NCBI RefSeq assembly: GCF_029784155.1
Contig: NC_073692.1
Coordinates: 373,554,813 to 373,618,812 of the forward strand
Length of the DNA: 64,000 nt
Origin: Uranotaenia lowii
Taxonomy: Eukaryota; Arthropoda; Insecta; Diptera; Culicidae
Direction of reading: 5' to 3'
In this document: positions 1 through 10,861 of the stretch, piece after piece
Numbering within the stretch: position 1 is the first letter of the stretch
Layout of the letters: every line of letters starts with the position of its first letter
Translations under genes and position numbers: made by a program
Notes under the pieces: generated by a model
The model's database searches: none
Told to the model about the DNA's origin: nothing
Seen by the model: the letters and a program-made list of their open reading frames with translations, nothing else

Positions 1-480
1 GTACACAGAAACTCCCATCGGTAACGAAACATACAAAAAAAAAATACAGAGTGCAGAGAATGCTTTTAAATTTGCATCTTGACATTTCGAGTTGATAAAT
101 TGTTATCTTTTAAATCTCGAAATATTATAGAATCATTCGTTCGAACTTAAAAAACAATGATATTATAATTTGTTACTGAAATTTTCTGCGCTAAATATTT
201 ACAGTAAGTGAAAATGAGATAAAATGTTCACTTAAATTAATCATAAATTGTACGTGTTTTTTTTTGTCGGACATGTCTGTACATTGAAACCTACCCATAA
301 TTGGAATACACATTGTGTTTCGAAGCGGTTGTTGCGAAATGAAGCAGTTTTTAATGATTTTTGATTGCTTTCTTCGGAAAAAGTGAATATTAAAAAGTTA
401 TGTATACGATGAACAAAAAGTTACACGAATACGTTTACTGCAGTTGTTGAAAAAAAAAATCACGAATAATTCTAGCCCGT
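1..480. other. AT-rich DNA, nothing recognised
   Basis: No convincing ORF, repeat boundary or RNA gene is visible. The DNA is AT-rich with short A and T runs. Confidence 0.5.
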
Positions 481-489
481 TTAAGGGAC

Positions 490-1590
490 AGCTGAAATTA
501 AATATTCAGCGTGTCGTGAGGTCAGCTTGAGCATGCTGTTCACAATTTCAAGCGAGTTGAGAGCACATCTTGAAATAAGAAGGCATGTTGAGAGGACAGT
601 CTGAACATATTTACGCAAATTTCACGCGAGTTGAGAGGACAGCCTAAGTGCTTTGATTACAATTTCAAGCGAGTTGAGAGGACAGCTTGAAATTGGATGA
701 CGAGTTAGGAGGACCGCCAGTGCATATTAACGCTAATGTCAAGCGAGTTGAGAGGACAGCTTGAAGTTGAAAGACGAGTCGAGAGTACAGCCTGAGCGTT
801 TTGATTACAATTTGTAACTGAAAGGCGAGTTGAGCGGACAGTCTGGGTGTTTTGATTGCAATTTCAAGCGAGTTAAGATGACAGTGTGAATTTGGACGGC
901 GAGTTGGAAGGACCGCCAGTGCATATTGTCGTGAACGTCAAGTGAGTTGAGATGAAAAGTTGAAATTGAAAGGCGAGTTGAGAGGATAGCCTGTGCGTTT
1001 TGATTACAATTTCAAGCGAGTTGAGAGTACAGCCCCAGCATTTTGATTGCAATTTCAAGCGAATTGAGAGGACAGCTTGAATATTAAAGGCACTTTGAGA
1101 GGACAGCCTGAGTGCTTTGATTACAATTCCAAGCAAGTTAAGAGGATAGCTTAAAATTCGAAAACGAGTTGGGAGGACAACCAGTGCATATTGACGCGAA
1201 TTTCAAGCGAGTGGAAAGGACAGCTTGAAGTTGAAAGTTTTAATCACAATTTTAAGCGAGTTGAGAGGACAGCTTGAAATTGAACGGCGAGTTGAGAGGA
1301 CAGCCTGAGTGTTTTGATTACATTTTCAAGTGAGTTAAGATGGTAGCTTGAAATTGGAGGAGCGCCAGGGCATATTGACGCGAATGTCAAACGAGTTGAG
1401 AGGACACGATGTTGAAAGGCAAGTTGAGAGGACAGCTTGAGCGTTTCGATTACAGTTTTAAGTGAGTTGAGAGGACAGCTTGAAATTGGATGCCGAGTTG
1501 GGAGGACTGTCAGTGCATATTGACGCGAATTTAAAGCGAGTCTAGAGGACAACTTGAAGTTGAATGTTGAAAGGTGAGTTGAGAGTGTCG
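490..1590. repeat. Compound minisatellite array
   Basis: About 1.1 kb of degenerate tandem repeats. The shared core is GCGAGTTGAGAGGACAGC, repeated every ~30-55 bases. Two linker types alternate: one contains TTTTGATTACAATTTCAA, the other GGACCGCCAGTGCATATTGA. Together they make a higher-order period of roughly 150-200 bases. Copies differ by substitutions and small deletions, so the array is old or not homogenised. The minus-strand ORFs across it, with repeating SSQLAF / STRL peptides, are by-products of the periodicity. No function is evident. Confidence 0.85.
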
Positions 1591-1591
1591 G

Positions 1592-1786
1592 TTAGTTAGA
1601 ATGGATAACTCCAATCTTGACTCGACTATAGAGACCACGATTAAAGTGCTCAAATCGCCATAGGAAGAATACCTTAAATGCTTTGAGCCCGAGCATCAAT
1701 GCGGTACAATCTTTGTAGGGCGTCCAATAATCACCGTCCGAACCGGTGTAGAATGGCGTTTTCGTCAGGAAGCATTCTTGGCACAT
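1592..1786 (-). other. Unidentified coding-like ORF, 64 aa
   Basis: A minus-strand ORF begins MCQECFLTKTPFYTGSDG and ends IHSN. It lies directly beside the minisatellite. Its composition is less AT-skewed than its surroundings and it has three cysteines, all in the first half (two in a C-x-x-C at the start), so it could be an exon or a transposon remnant. I do not recognise the family. No clear splice acceptor or promoter precedes it. It may be a chance ORF. Confidence 0.2.
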
Positions 1787-1789
1787 AAA

Positions 1790-2544
1790 TTTTTACAAAT
1801 CGTGTTTTTATTTAGACACTCAGAAATCTACACTTTTTATAGAATTCTGCGAGGGCATTCATGTTTCACACATCATGCTAGAAATTATATGAAGCCCTTG
1901 GAGCCAAAGTGCATAAAAGCTAATTTAAAAAAAAAATAATTTAAAGTTGTTGTATTTGAGCATTAGGGTGGCCCTTATCTTCAAACTTTCTTATAGCCCA
2001 GCTCCCACCCCCAATCTTGATTCAATCAATGATAAAACAATACTGGCAAAGTATGAGCTTATTCGGATAACTTTAAGGCGACCTTCAAATATCTTTAAAT
2101 ATGTATTGAAAAATCTGAAATTTTCTAATGAAAAATTAATTCTGCCAACACTGTAAAACCACACAAACTGTAGTACGTTTCGATTTTAAGTTGAACGACA
2201 TTTTTGTTGAACATTTTGAAGCGTTTTGACGCATTTGAAAAAAGTTACATAGATTGAAGGTTAGCGTTTACTTTTTCGTATATTTTCATACAAAACCAAA
2301 TGAGATGTAACAGGAAAATCCTTGGGTGGACTGTATGTTCCTTAGGCGATTCTGGTTGGCGAATTGGTAGGGTTTCCTTCAGGTAAGTACTTGATCCGTA
2401 CGGGGGTTTTCATCGGTGCCAATTCCGCAATGTAAATCCGTGGGTTTCACTTTCACACACAATTTATTGATCACAACTTTATTACTAAAGAACTTGATAT
2501 TTACAATACAAAAATGGTGTTGATGGTAAGGGACCCAAATAGTA
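1790..2544. other. Unassigned AT-rich stretch
   Basis: Nothing firm is seen. A weak A-box-like stretch at 2351-2366 has no matching B box. Confidence 0.4.
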
Positions 2545-3531
2545 CAATTCTAGAGTTTTTTTTTGATTAAGTCGTATGAGCCACCTGGTGTGTTTCGAGA
2601 AAATCGTTGTTGAAGTTTTCGAACACATTTTTAATTCTATTATTTTTAACATCTGCAAAGATGGTATGGAAATGTTGTATAAGATGCAGAAAATAATGAA
2701 GAATATGCTTACGTATCCGAAATGGCCCTTAGTTTAGATTATTCCACTTAAGATGTTCTTACGACTATATGCATTTCCTATTTGGCGCTAACGTCGTTTC
2801 GCCACCTCATCAAATTTATCATTTAATATTATTGTGGTTACCTGTTACTTCGTTATACCCTTTAAAATCGCTTGTAGTACTGTCTGTAAATGCAACAGGA
2901 AGCAGATGTGGTATTTGGAGGTACCCGTTTAGTGCCTGGAATCGGCACTTCGGGTGAATGTTCATCAGATATGTTTAAGTAGACTGGACATTTCTGGCTA
3001 CCTGTTCTGACTCTAATGACCGTCCAAGGGGTGCAGCATTCGAAGCTTTTAGTTATTTTGGCTGTCTCTGTAGTGAAAAATTATGAAGTTAATAAGTTTC
3101 ACAATTTGAAGGAACGTTGGTTGAACTTACCTAGGCACTTATTAAAGACATCTCTTTTATTGAGATGGCTGAAACCACTCACACTATCGATTTCTTTTGA
3201 ATTTCAGAATGTTTAACACTTTTAACGAAGCATTTTTTATGAAAATGCATAAGGTCACAAAAGCCATCACGCCGAACTTTTATTTTGCGACCTTTGTTTT
3301 GCACGCTAATTCATGTACAGTGCAAAACGTCGCAAAAACCAAATTACACTCGAAAATGAGAAAGTCATCATACGTCCTAAATTCAAATCATTTTGTAAAA
3401 TTTATTCATTGATCAAATGAAACCAATTTTTTACCTACCATAGAATACATGTTTATAAATCGTCTGCAGCCAATAACTCAGTTTTGTTTATATTGGTTCA
3501 TACGACGTAATCAAAACAAACTCTAGAATTG
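2545..3531. mobile_element. MITE with ~38-bp terminal inverted repeats
   Basis: The left end starts CAATTCTAGAG and the right end is its complement, CTCTAGAATTG. The similarity continues inward for about 38 bases through the GATTAAGTCGTATGA / TCATACGACGTAATC segments. The 987-bp body has no transposase. I see no clear target-site duplication, so the superfamily is not assigned. Confidence 0.6.
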
Positions 3532-6500
3532 ACGCATTTTCGTTTTCTATCTCATCAGACAGGTGCATAGTGCGTTGAATGTATGGGATACCGGGAATAA
3601 AATCAAAACTGACGGTTTTGGCACTTTTACTCATACATGTCATATAGAAAGTTGTTGGAAATGATGTGAGCTATTATTGACATGAATGGCGTATATTAAA
3701 ACAATGTTCACAAAAGTGACTCATATACATATATGCATAAAAAATCGTACAAAATCTCATTAAGATCAGAATAGAAATTTATTCCGAAATTTTTTTTTTT
3801 CGTGATCGCAAAAGTAGCTTAAACGCCATTTTTACCTTAAATACCATGAAAAACACGTGATTAATGACGATTTTTACGCAAATTTAGATGTTTCTTCAAA
3901 TGCAGTATTTTTGCCCTCCTTTTCCAATATCTGAGGGGAAAGAAACCTGAATTATCAACCTTTTAGCTTGCAACGGCCAGTCACATAGAAAAATGTAAAT
4001 ATCTGTAAAACGGGCAATTTCGGGCAGCTGAAACCACTTTGAGCTTTTCAAGGATACTATAAACAAAAAATGGAGAAAAAATCAGAGAGGTATTTTGATA
4101 TATATTTTTGTAATGTCCAATTGAAGTTTGAATGTCCATTTTCTTGAAATATAAAGTACGCTTATCGATAACACCTTCATATTTGTATACATGGAAATAA
4201 ATCACAGAGATAACCCCCTAAATGTCTTCTACTTACTTGCTTCTTCAGTTTCCATAGCGGTTAACACATTAAAAGTCACCAACAGATTAGAGAAAAATTA
4301 GTAAAATTGAGTATTTTTTCTGAAAAAATATTGTGCACGAGTTGCGTTTGAAACTATCAGACAATATAAGCCTGATGATACAGGCATATAAGTGCTTCCA
4401 CGTGATTACTTATACACATGCAGCACACTTCAAACATATATGAAAAGCACCGCCTACTTGATTTGGTGAAATAAATATTTCGAATTTTTGATTTTTGTCT
4501 ATGGGACGCTGCACTATGAGGTGCAGCAATCAGCTGTTAATTAGAGATGTTGACAGATCCCAAATAAATCTCCCTTTATCGTCCGTCTTCCACACAAAAT
4601 GACTCATTGTTGTAAGAAGGGTCTTCGATACGCTCTCTAGTAACCCAACAAGAATCAACCACTTTCCTCAATTCTTTGGTGTCTTCGATATTTTGTATAT
4701 TTTATAATATTGGTAAAGCTTTTTGATATTGCAAACAACACTTTTAGGATGCTGCCAGGTATTGAATATTACTGTTTATTTCATATTTTGAAAACGAATA
4801 TTTATATGAAAACATAAAAAGTATTCCACGTAGATTGTGGTGGAGATAGAAAAAAAAGCCAACAGAGCAAAACCAGACGGTTAAACTACTTAAAAACTAA
4901 ACAAAAATTATTAAAAATACGGCATTCGAAAGAAGCTCCTTTGTTTCAGTGACTGTAGTTTAGTCTTGATTTTTAATAAAGCCTTTTTCAATTCATTGAC
5001 TATGTTATTTACTAGAACTTTTCAAGAACTAATTAATTACTTTGATATTCTTGCAAACAGTTGAAACATATTCTATGTTCCATTTTCGGAATTCTAAAAT
5101 CAGAAGAAAATATTTAGAAGATAAAAAAATGCAGATATGTCTTCGAATAAGCTGTAGAGAAAACAATTAGCCACAATTTGATGTGCGTAGCTTCCCGATT
5201 TAACAACAACGAACAAAGGTATGCCTTTTTAAAGTTGTGACGTTAATTCACTCAGTTCAGACAGAACAATGTAGTGGACTAAATTCACGTCACGAAATTA
5301 CAAGTTATATCTGAACCATTCTTTAGAGCCTTCAATCAAATATAATTGAAACCAATATTCACCACACTTATCTTCTTCATTCAATGAGACAGCGACACCA
5401 TCAGCTCTTCTACCGGACAAAATGAAAGCACAAATTCGAGAAATTCGTCTAACTTGTGAATAGCGTGTATTCCGGACTCGACTTGATCAGGGATGCCAGT
5501 TATAATAAATAAAATTATTTATTTCTATTCTTGCACCATAAAAATTTTAGTGAATCAACAAACAAACAAAAAGGGGCTTAAGAAAATATTCCCATTCCAT
5601 ACTTGTGAATATTTCTGAACAAAGTATGGAGCGGAGTTATTACTTTCAATTACCTACCTAGGTATATACGGACGATAGTATTGACGAAAAATTGGCCTCA
5701 GCCATAACCTCAAATTTTGATTTAATGGCGGCCTCACCAGTGATGCTAGGTGCGTTATCAAAATCAGTGGCATGTTTTAAACTAATCATAATATTTCTGA
5801 ATTGATTAAATTCTTGAACTATCAACAGCTAAACGTTTGAATTCATTACGGGATGAAGATAAGCCATTTTTTGTTAATCGATTTTCAAGGGGAATTTAAA
5901 ACATGTTCATGTACTGCTTGGTAGATTAAAAAAGAGTTGTTTCTAACTTCTAAAAACGAGTGTAAAATCATTCACTGTTACTAAAATGTAAATTCGTGGG
6001 CCTTTCATTAATTAACTTTTTTGTAGCAGTGAATGATGTTAACTTTGAAAATAATCGCTTCCATGCTCTGATTATTTTAAACATAATCATAATTCGCTAC
6101 ATTGTTTAAGTGTGCGAAACAGACAGTTGTTATTTCGTTCAGGTAAATGATGCGTTTAATTTCACATTCGAATAGAAATCTACGGGGAAGCTGCAAATTC
6201 TCAGTACTCATGAAAAGCTTTTTCGATAAAAACCATGCAACTAAAAAAATTTAGTCATTTTCCAAATATCAATGCACTTGGCACCCCTGAACACCCGAAA
6301 ACATCAAAACATGAACATCTGTGCATCGCTTTCCACAGGGCGAATTTGTCAATATTAGTACCGGAAAATCGCGTTCATCATGAGCCCTTCTCAAAATCGA
6401 TTCTGTTCTCCCATGGTTTGAGGTTAGGGCTGAGGCCTTCTGCTAAGGTGGTGTTCGCGATGAACTGTCCATATTTCCAAATGGGATTATTTCAAAAGAT

Positions 6501-7540
6501 AGATTTGGATCAGAAAAAAGTGTTTTTCAAGAACAAGGTCAATCGGTCAGAATAGAAAAAACTGGTTAACTGTTTATAAAATTTTTGCTAACTGAAAGTT
6601 AACGAAAACAATTTTACGTAGAAATATCGTTATTTTTTTACTAGATGACGGGTTTCGCTACTCAATTTGGCAAAAAATGGTTTTTTTTGACGATTCGTAT
6701 TAAAAGATGGTATTGTTGTTATCTCATGCTAGATGTTTCTAATTAGTATTTGAAAATTTTAAAAAAAATTGGTATATCATTATTAAACTTAGATGTTTGA
6801 TGCTCGGTTATTATACCGAGCATTTATCCAACAATGACATGACAAAAATCTCTTTTTAAATGTTTTTCTCAAAGGCATCCTCGAAAGTGCTCCGTCACCG
6901 GCTCATTTTTCAATATTTTTCTACGAAAAAAATACTAATTGTTCTTTTTACAATGCTTTGTATAATGCAAAAAATTTGAATTCATTAGTTTGAACGACAG
7001 CTCTAGAAAAAATCGTGAAAATCGTGTTTTTTTACCCGTTAGACCCCCCCCCCCCCCTTAAGAATTGTAAGAATTTGCGTTTTTAATAATTTATATTTAT
7101 TCAAAAGTATTCATATTACTTCCGCCTTTTTGATATGCTACGCCACACTCTTGCGACTGTCAATTGAAAAATCAGGACACCTGGCATCTCTGAGCAAAGC
7201 TCCAAAAAAATTCACAGTGTAATACTTCCATTTCTGTCCCCAGATAGCGCTATTCGTGTCTCCCGTTTTCTCGTTAAGTGGTGTATATCGGTTCAAGTAT
7301 ATCTGGTTTTAGTTTAGGTAACAATCAAGTTTGAAATCCAAACATAGAATCCAATTTCCAATGATTTTTTTTTAATTTGAATATGTAGTAATTTTCGATT
7401 ATTATGCGAGAAATTTTCTGATTTTTAGAAAGAAAAAAAATAGCTTCAAATGGAGGAAAAACAATGTTAACAAACTTTTCTGTTCATCTATAACTATTGT
7501 GTTACAATTTATTGTTTAAATGTTCACGATTTTGCTTAAA
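3532..7540. other. 4 kb of AT-rich DNA without assigned genes
   Basis: The longest ORF (6235-6555, plus, 106 aa) has no recognisable motif and no coding-like composition. Local items are a strong hairpin at 6800-6823 and a run of 15 C at about 7045. No TE boundary could be fixed. Confidence 0.4.
6800..6823. repeat. Perfect 9-bp stem hairpin
   Basis: Arms ATGCTCGGT and ACCGAGCAT are separated by a 6-base loop, TATTAT. It lies in otherwise unstructured AT-rich DNA. It may be two abutting terminal repeats left by a deleted element. No U-run follows that would suggest a terminator. Confidence 0.6.
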
Positions 7541-7620
7541 TTAGTTCTTCGTAGTCACCTGAAATTTACCGATAATTCTCACCCTTAATCGTCACCCGAA
7601 TGCGACGATTCTCACCCACG

Positions 7621-8504
7621 CACTATGGGGCAGCTCCATACAATGAGGCGGCAAAAAGTATGATTAGGTGTTTTGGACTATTTTGTTATTTTTGAAATTT
7701 TTTTAATGAAAATTACTATTTTAACTTACTTAAAATAAATTCCAACAAGAATTTTGCATAAATAGCTTTAAAGTACGATGCTTGGTGTTATTTTTGACCC
7801 AACTTTTTATATCTTTCGAAAACCAGGTTTTGGACTAAATGATCATTAAATGATAAATAACATCAAGACATTTCATGAAACTCAAGTGAAAAATGTGTGA
7901 AATGATTGATCAATCATGAGAAACATTTTTTTGACAAACCAACATAAACTTTGTTGAATTTTTACTCATTAATGGGTAAAAATTACTCATTTGCATGATA
8001 TTTTCAGCTTTATTTGACAATAACTCAAAAAAACGGTGCTTTAAGGTGCCTGGAATCTCTTTCATTGTATTTTTAGGACTTGAAAATAGATCTTGATAGT
8101 GAAAAGAGTATGGGGAAATGTGGGGATTTTTTTGGCAAGCCTTTAAAGTTTTTGATTTTTGAAAAAAATAATTATTTACTCATTTTTATCATAGATCAAT
8201 TTAGAGTGTAAAAATTTTGAATGGTTCAAATGATAGCTTTTAATATAAGCTTTCATATGGTGTACTTTGAATTTAAGAAAAAAATGTTTTCCATAGAAAT
8301 ATATGTGATTTAAATTTTTTTCTTCATCATATAAATTTTTCAATTTTTCAAAGTCTGATGTCTGTGGTGCGTTCAGTATTCAAGATAATGAGTTGAAAAA
8401 CTGGGAATATCTTTGTTAAATATTAAGTTATTAACTAGTAAAAATGAAAAAGCGATCCTATAAAGGTCAGTTTTTGACTTTTTGCCGCCTCAAACCCCAT
8501 AGTG
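7621..8504. mobile_element. Candidate non-autonomous Transib element with 12/23 RSS-like ends
   Basis: An 884-bp element flanked by a perfect 5-bp duplication, CCACG (7616-7620 and 8505-8509). Both ends start with the heptamer CACTATG and carry the same nonamer, GCAAAAAGT. On the left the two are 23 nt apart (spacer 7628-7650, nonamer 7651-7659). On the right, read inward, they are 12 nt apart (spacer 8486-8497, nonamer 8477-8485). From family knowledge, Transib transposons, relatives of RAG1, end in CACWATG, make 5-bp GC-rich duplications, and have RSS-like ends. The interior is AT-rich and I see no RAG1-core-like ORF, so a copy in trans would be needed for movement. An unknown superfamily is the alternative. 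Confidence 0.7.
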
Positions 8505-8509
8505 CCACG

Positions 8510-9009
8510 GTGACTACGAGAATAGGGTGAGAACTCACAATGTTCACTACTGTAATAGAGTGACTTAGGTGACTCGATAATCGTTACGTCACGCGCGGCG
8601 GGCAATTTCTTCTAGAAAGTTGTTTTTTGGCTAAAAATCTTCCACTTCAATGAAGTTTTCAGACTTTTACAGTGTTGCCAGAATGAATTATGATTTTTCA
8701 TATGTTTTTTTTTTATCAATATCAAAGTTTTTCAATCCAAGTGAAATTTTGCACAGTTAGTTATTTTGATCAAAGAAACAATATTAGGGGGTGGGAGAAA
8801 AGTTTTGCTTTCAAAAACCTCTATACAACTAAGGGCCTTTCTAATGGCCATTTTTCTTGTAGTTTTCGAAATTAAATTTAAATTAAAATTAAAAAAAAAT
8901 GATTTTTCGCACCGATAAGTTTTTCCGATGCCTTTTAGGACACCAAGCATCAGTGTACAATTTGAGATAATTTGGTTGATTCCTGAATTAGCGCAACTTT
9001 TTTTGGTTA
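8510..9009. other. Flank of the Transib-like element; no gene
   Basis: Short repeats of the type TTCTCACCC / GGGTGAGAA occur on both sides of the element, so it landed in a small repeat-rich patch. The overlapping short ORFs at 8690-8950 show no motif. Confidence 0.35.
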
Positions 9010-9186
9010 TTTCGTTTATAGTCGTTTTACCATCTTTATGTCATTCGCGACCTATATCAGTTGGCAGACAGTCATTGAAAAACTTGTCCGCTACAACTGT
9101 TATTGATGTTTACCTACTCTTGGGCTCAAACTTACGGGCCTCGGTTCAGGGAGCAACTAACTAGCCAACTGAGCTATATTCAGAGC
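9010..9186 (-). mobile_element. tRNA-headed SINE-like unit
   Basis: On the minus strand the A box TAGCTCAGTTGG (9166-9177) matches the pol III consensus. A degenerate B box, GTTTGAGCCC, follows (9122-9131), about one tRNA D-to-T-arm distance away. The body ends near GATGGTAAAACGACTATAA at about 9018-9036, which looks like a conserved SINE tail. The tRNA cannot fold fully, so this is a SINE rather than a working tRNA gene. Confidence 0.6.
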
Positions 9187-9189
9187 TCA

Positions 9190-9881
9190 AAACAGTCACA
9201 ATCATTGACAGAAAGCAGATTGAATGTGAGAGAAAAAGCTGTTACTTTGATCTCCTTCGTCAGTCGATGAAATATACTCAGTTTTGAGAGGACGACTTTC
9301 ATGTTGACCGTGAATGTCTCCTCCTTTCTTTCACTATCGTTCCACACTAGACTGGCCCAAATTTGTATGGGATGATTTTAACAAAACTTTTTTCAACGCG
9401 GCACCTATTAGATCGGTGCATTTTGATGAACAAATGATTTTCTGAAAGTTTCCGGTCATTTAGCAGAAGCAAGAGCTGGCGCAAAGGACTTGAAATTTTT
9501 ATTGAGATTTTAGGTAAAATGTATGAAAAATCGACATACTTTCACTCTTTGTGTTCTTAAATATGTTTCCAGTATACTGGAAAACTCAGGAAACAATGAC
9601 ACACAAGTTTGTAGAAGATTGTGACGCGATACGAGTTCACTGTGATGAGTTATATGGATTTTAATGTGTGATTTTTTTTTCGCACTTCATCGATATTTCG
9701 TTTTCAAAAAAAGTCACAATTAAATTGATAAAACTTTGAAAGAAAAAACCATTTTGGCCCAGCCTCGAAATTGGCGAATATTATGCCACCAGGATCCGAG
9801 AGCCGGAAAACTTTGTCACCAAAGCCGAATTTTCAATTTTCCGAAACATTTATTGCTCAATCAAGTCCCAAAACCACTCTA
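9190..9881. other. Unassigned; partial repeat near 9350
   Basis: The segment beginning CTGGCCCAAATTTGTATGGG resembles one arm of the repeats at 12990-13512 and 61110-61260 (CCCAAATT-TATGGG). No second arm is seen here and no coding is recognised. Confidence 0.35.
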
Positions 9882-10861
9882 TAGGGGAGAGTGGGGATAC
9901 TTGATCCCCTTTTCTTATTTTCACCATATCTTTTTGGAAAAATTTAGCAACTCGCCGTCTTTGACATTTTCTGACAGCTTGTAACTTCAAGTTTCTATGC
10001 TCCAAAAATTAGAACGATACTTGAACCCGTTGATGAACTAGAAGCATTTTCGTGGGAGTAAAAAAATTGCGATTTTTCTGAAGTTAGGGGAGACTTGATC
10101 CCCTATTGAAGGAGACTTGATCTTTTATTCAGGAAGCCCTAATCCTTGTATAAAAATCAAACAAAACCCCAAGATAGAATGTTAATTTACTATTTTGGTC
10201 ATGTTTGTTCTAATTTCACAATTTATAGCAGACATAAGAAGAAAATTCTATAACTTTGTCTCAACGCTAATAACATTGCATACTTAAAGGCGCTATTTTT
10301 TATAATTAAGAGAAAATTAATTATTTTTGCTCTTTTCTTCAGACAATTGTTTGATAAATATTAGTTTTTGGATAAATATTAGTAATTTCGTAATCAGCAA
10401 TCATAACGATCAATTCAGAAGAAGAATATGCCGTTTGGAAGGGGGATCAATTGTACCCAATTCTAGGGGATCAATTGTACCCATAATCAACAGTTTAGAA
10501 AACTTTTTCTGAAAAAAGTTGAGAGTTTTCCATTACTTCGAAAATATAGCATTATGAAGTTCATTTTAAACTCCAACGATTGATATATTGGAACCAGTAT
10601 TTTTTTTCATAATTTTCCCATGTAAGGAACATTTTAAAGTGATGAAAAAAGATCTTCAAGTCACATTTTGTGATATTTTTCAAACAAAGTTAAATTACTC
10701 AATCAATTATTTTGTTAAAATTTTTTAAACTACAAGCATTGTTATTTTGCTCATTTTGGCACATTTTTCTAGAACATTTGATCTTTGTAAGACATTCCAG
10801 TTTCGAGATATAGCTAAGGAATCAAGTATCCCCAGGGATCAAGTATCCTCATTCTCCCCTA
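9882..10861. mobile_element. TA-flanked MITE, TAGGGGAG end family
   Basis: The left end is TAGGGGAGAGTGGGGATACT. The right end, inverted, is TAGGGGAGAATGAGGATACT. Both sit on TA dinucleotides (9882-9883, 10860-10861), as for Tc1/mariner-type target duplication. Inside, GGGGATCAATTGTACCC-like and GACTTGATCCCC-like words recur near 10090-10130 and 10437-10490, the subterminal repetition common in MITEs. Length is ~980 bp. There is no transposase. Confidence 0.8.

Noticed and set aside
873..1552. Minus-strand ORFs of 87 and 102 aa with repeating SSQLAF peptides
   Set aside because: They follow the minisatellite period and change frame with it. They are repeat translation, not genes.
481..1600. 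CRISPR array
   Set aside because: Repeat cores are diverged, spacers are themselves repeated and irregular in length, and the DNA is eukaryotic.
2351..2425. tRNA-like sequence
   Set aside because: An A-box-like word is present but no B box lies at the right distance.
6235..6555. 106-aa plus-strand ORF
   Set aside because: No motif, AT-driven composition, no splice or promoter signals. Length is within chance expectation for 64 kb.
7621..8504. CACTA (EnSpm) assignment because of CACTA ends
   Set aside because: CACTA elements duplicate 3 bp (sometimes 2) and lack a spaced heptamer-nonamer. The 5-bp duplication fits Transib better.
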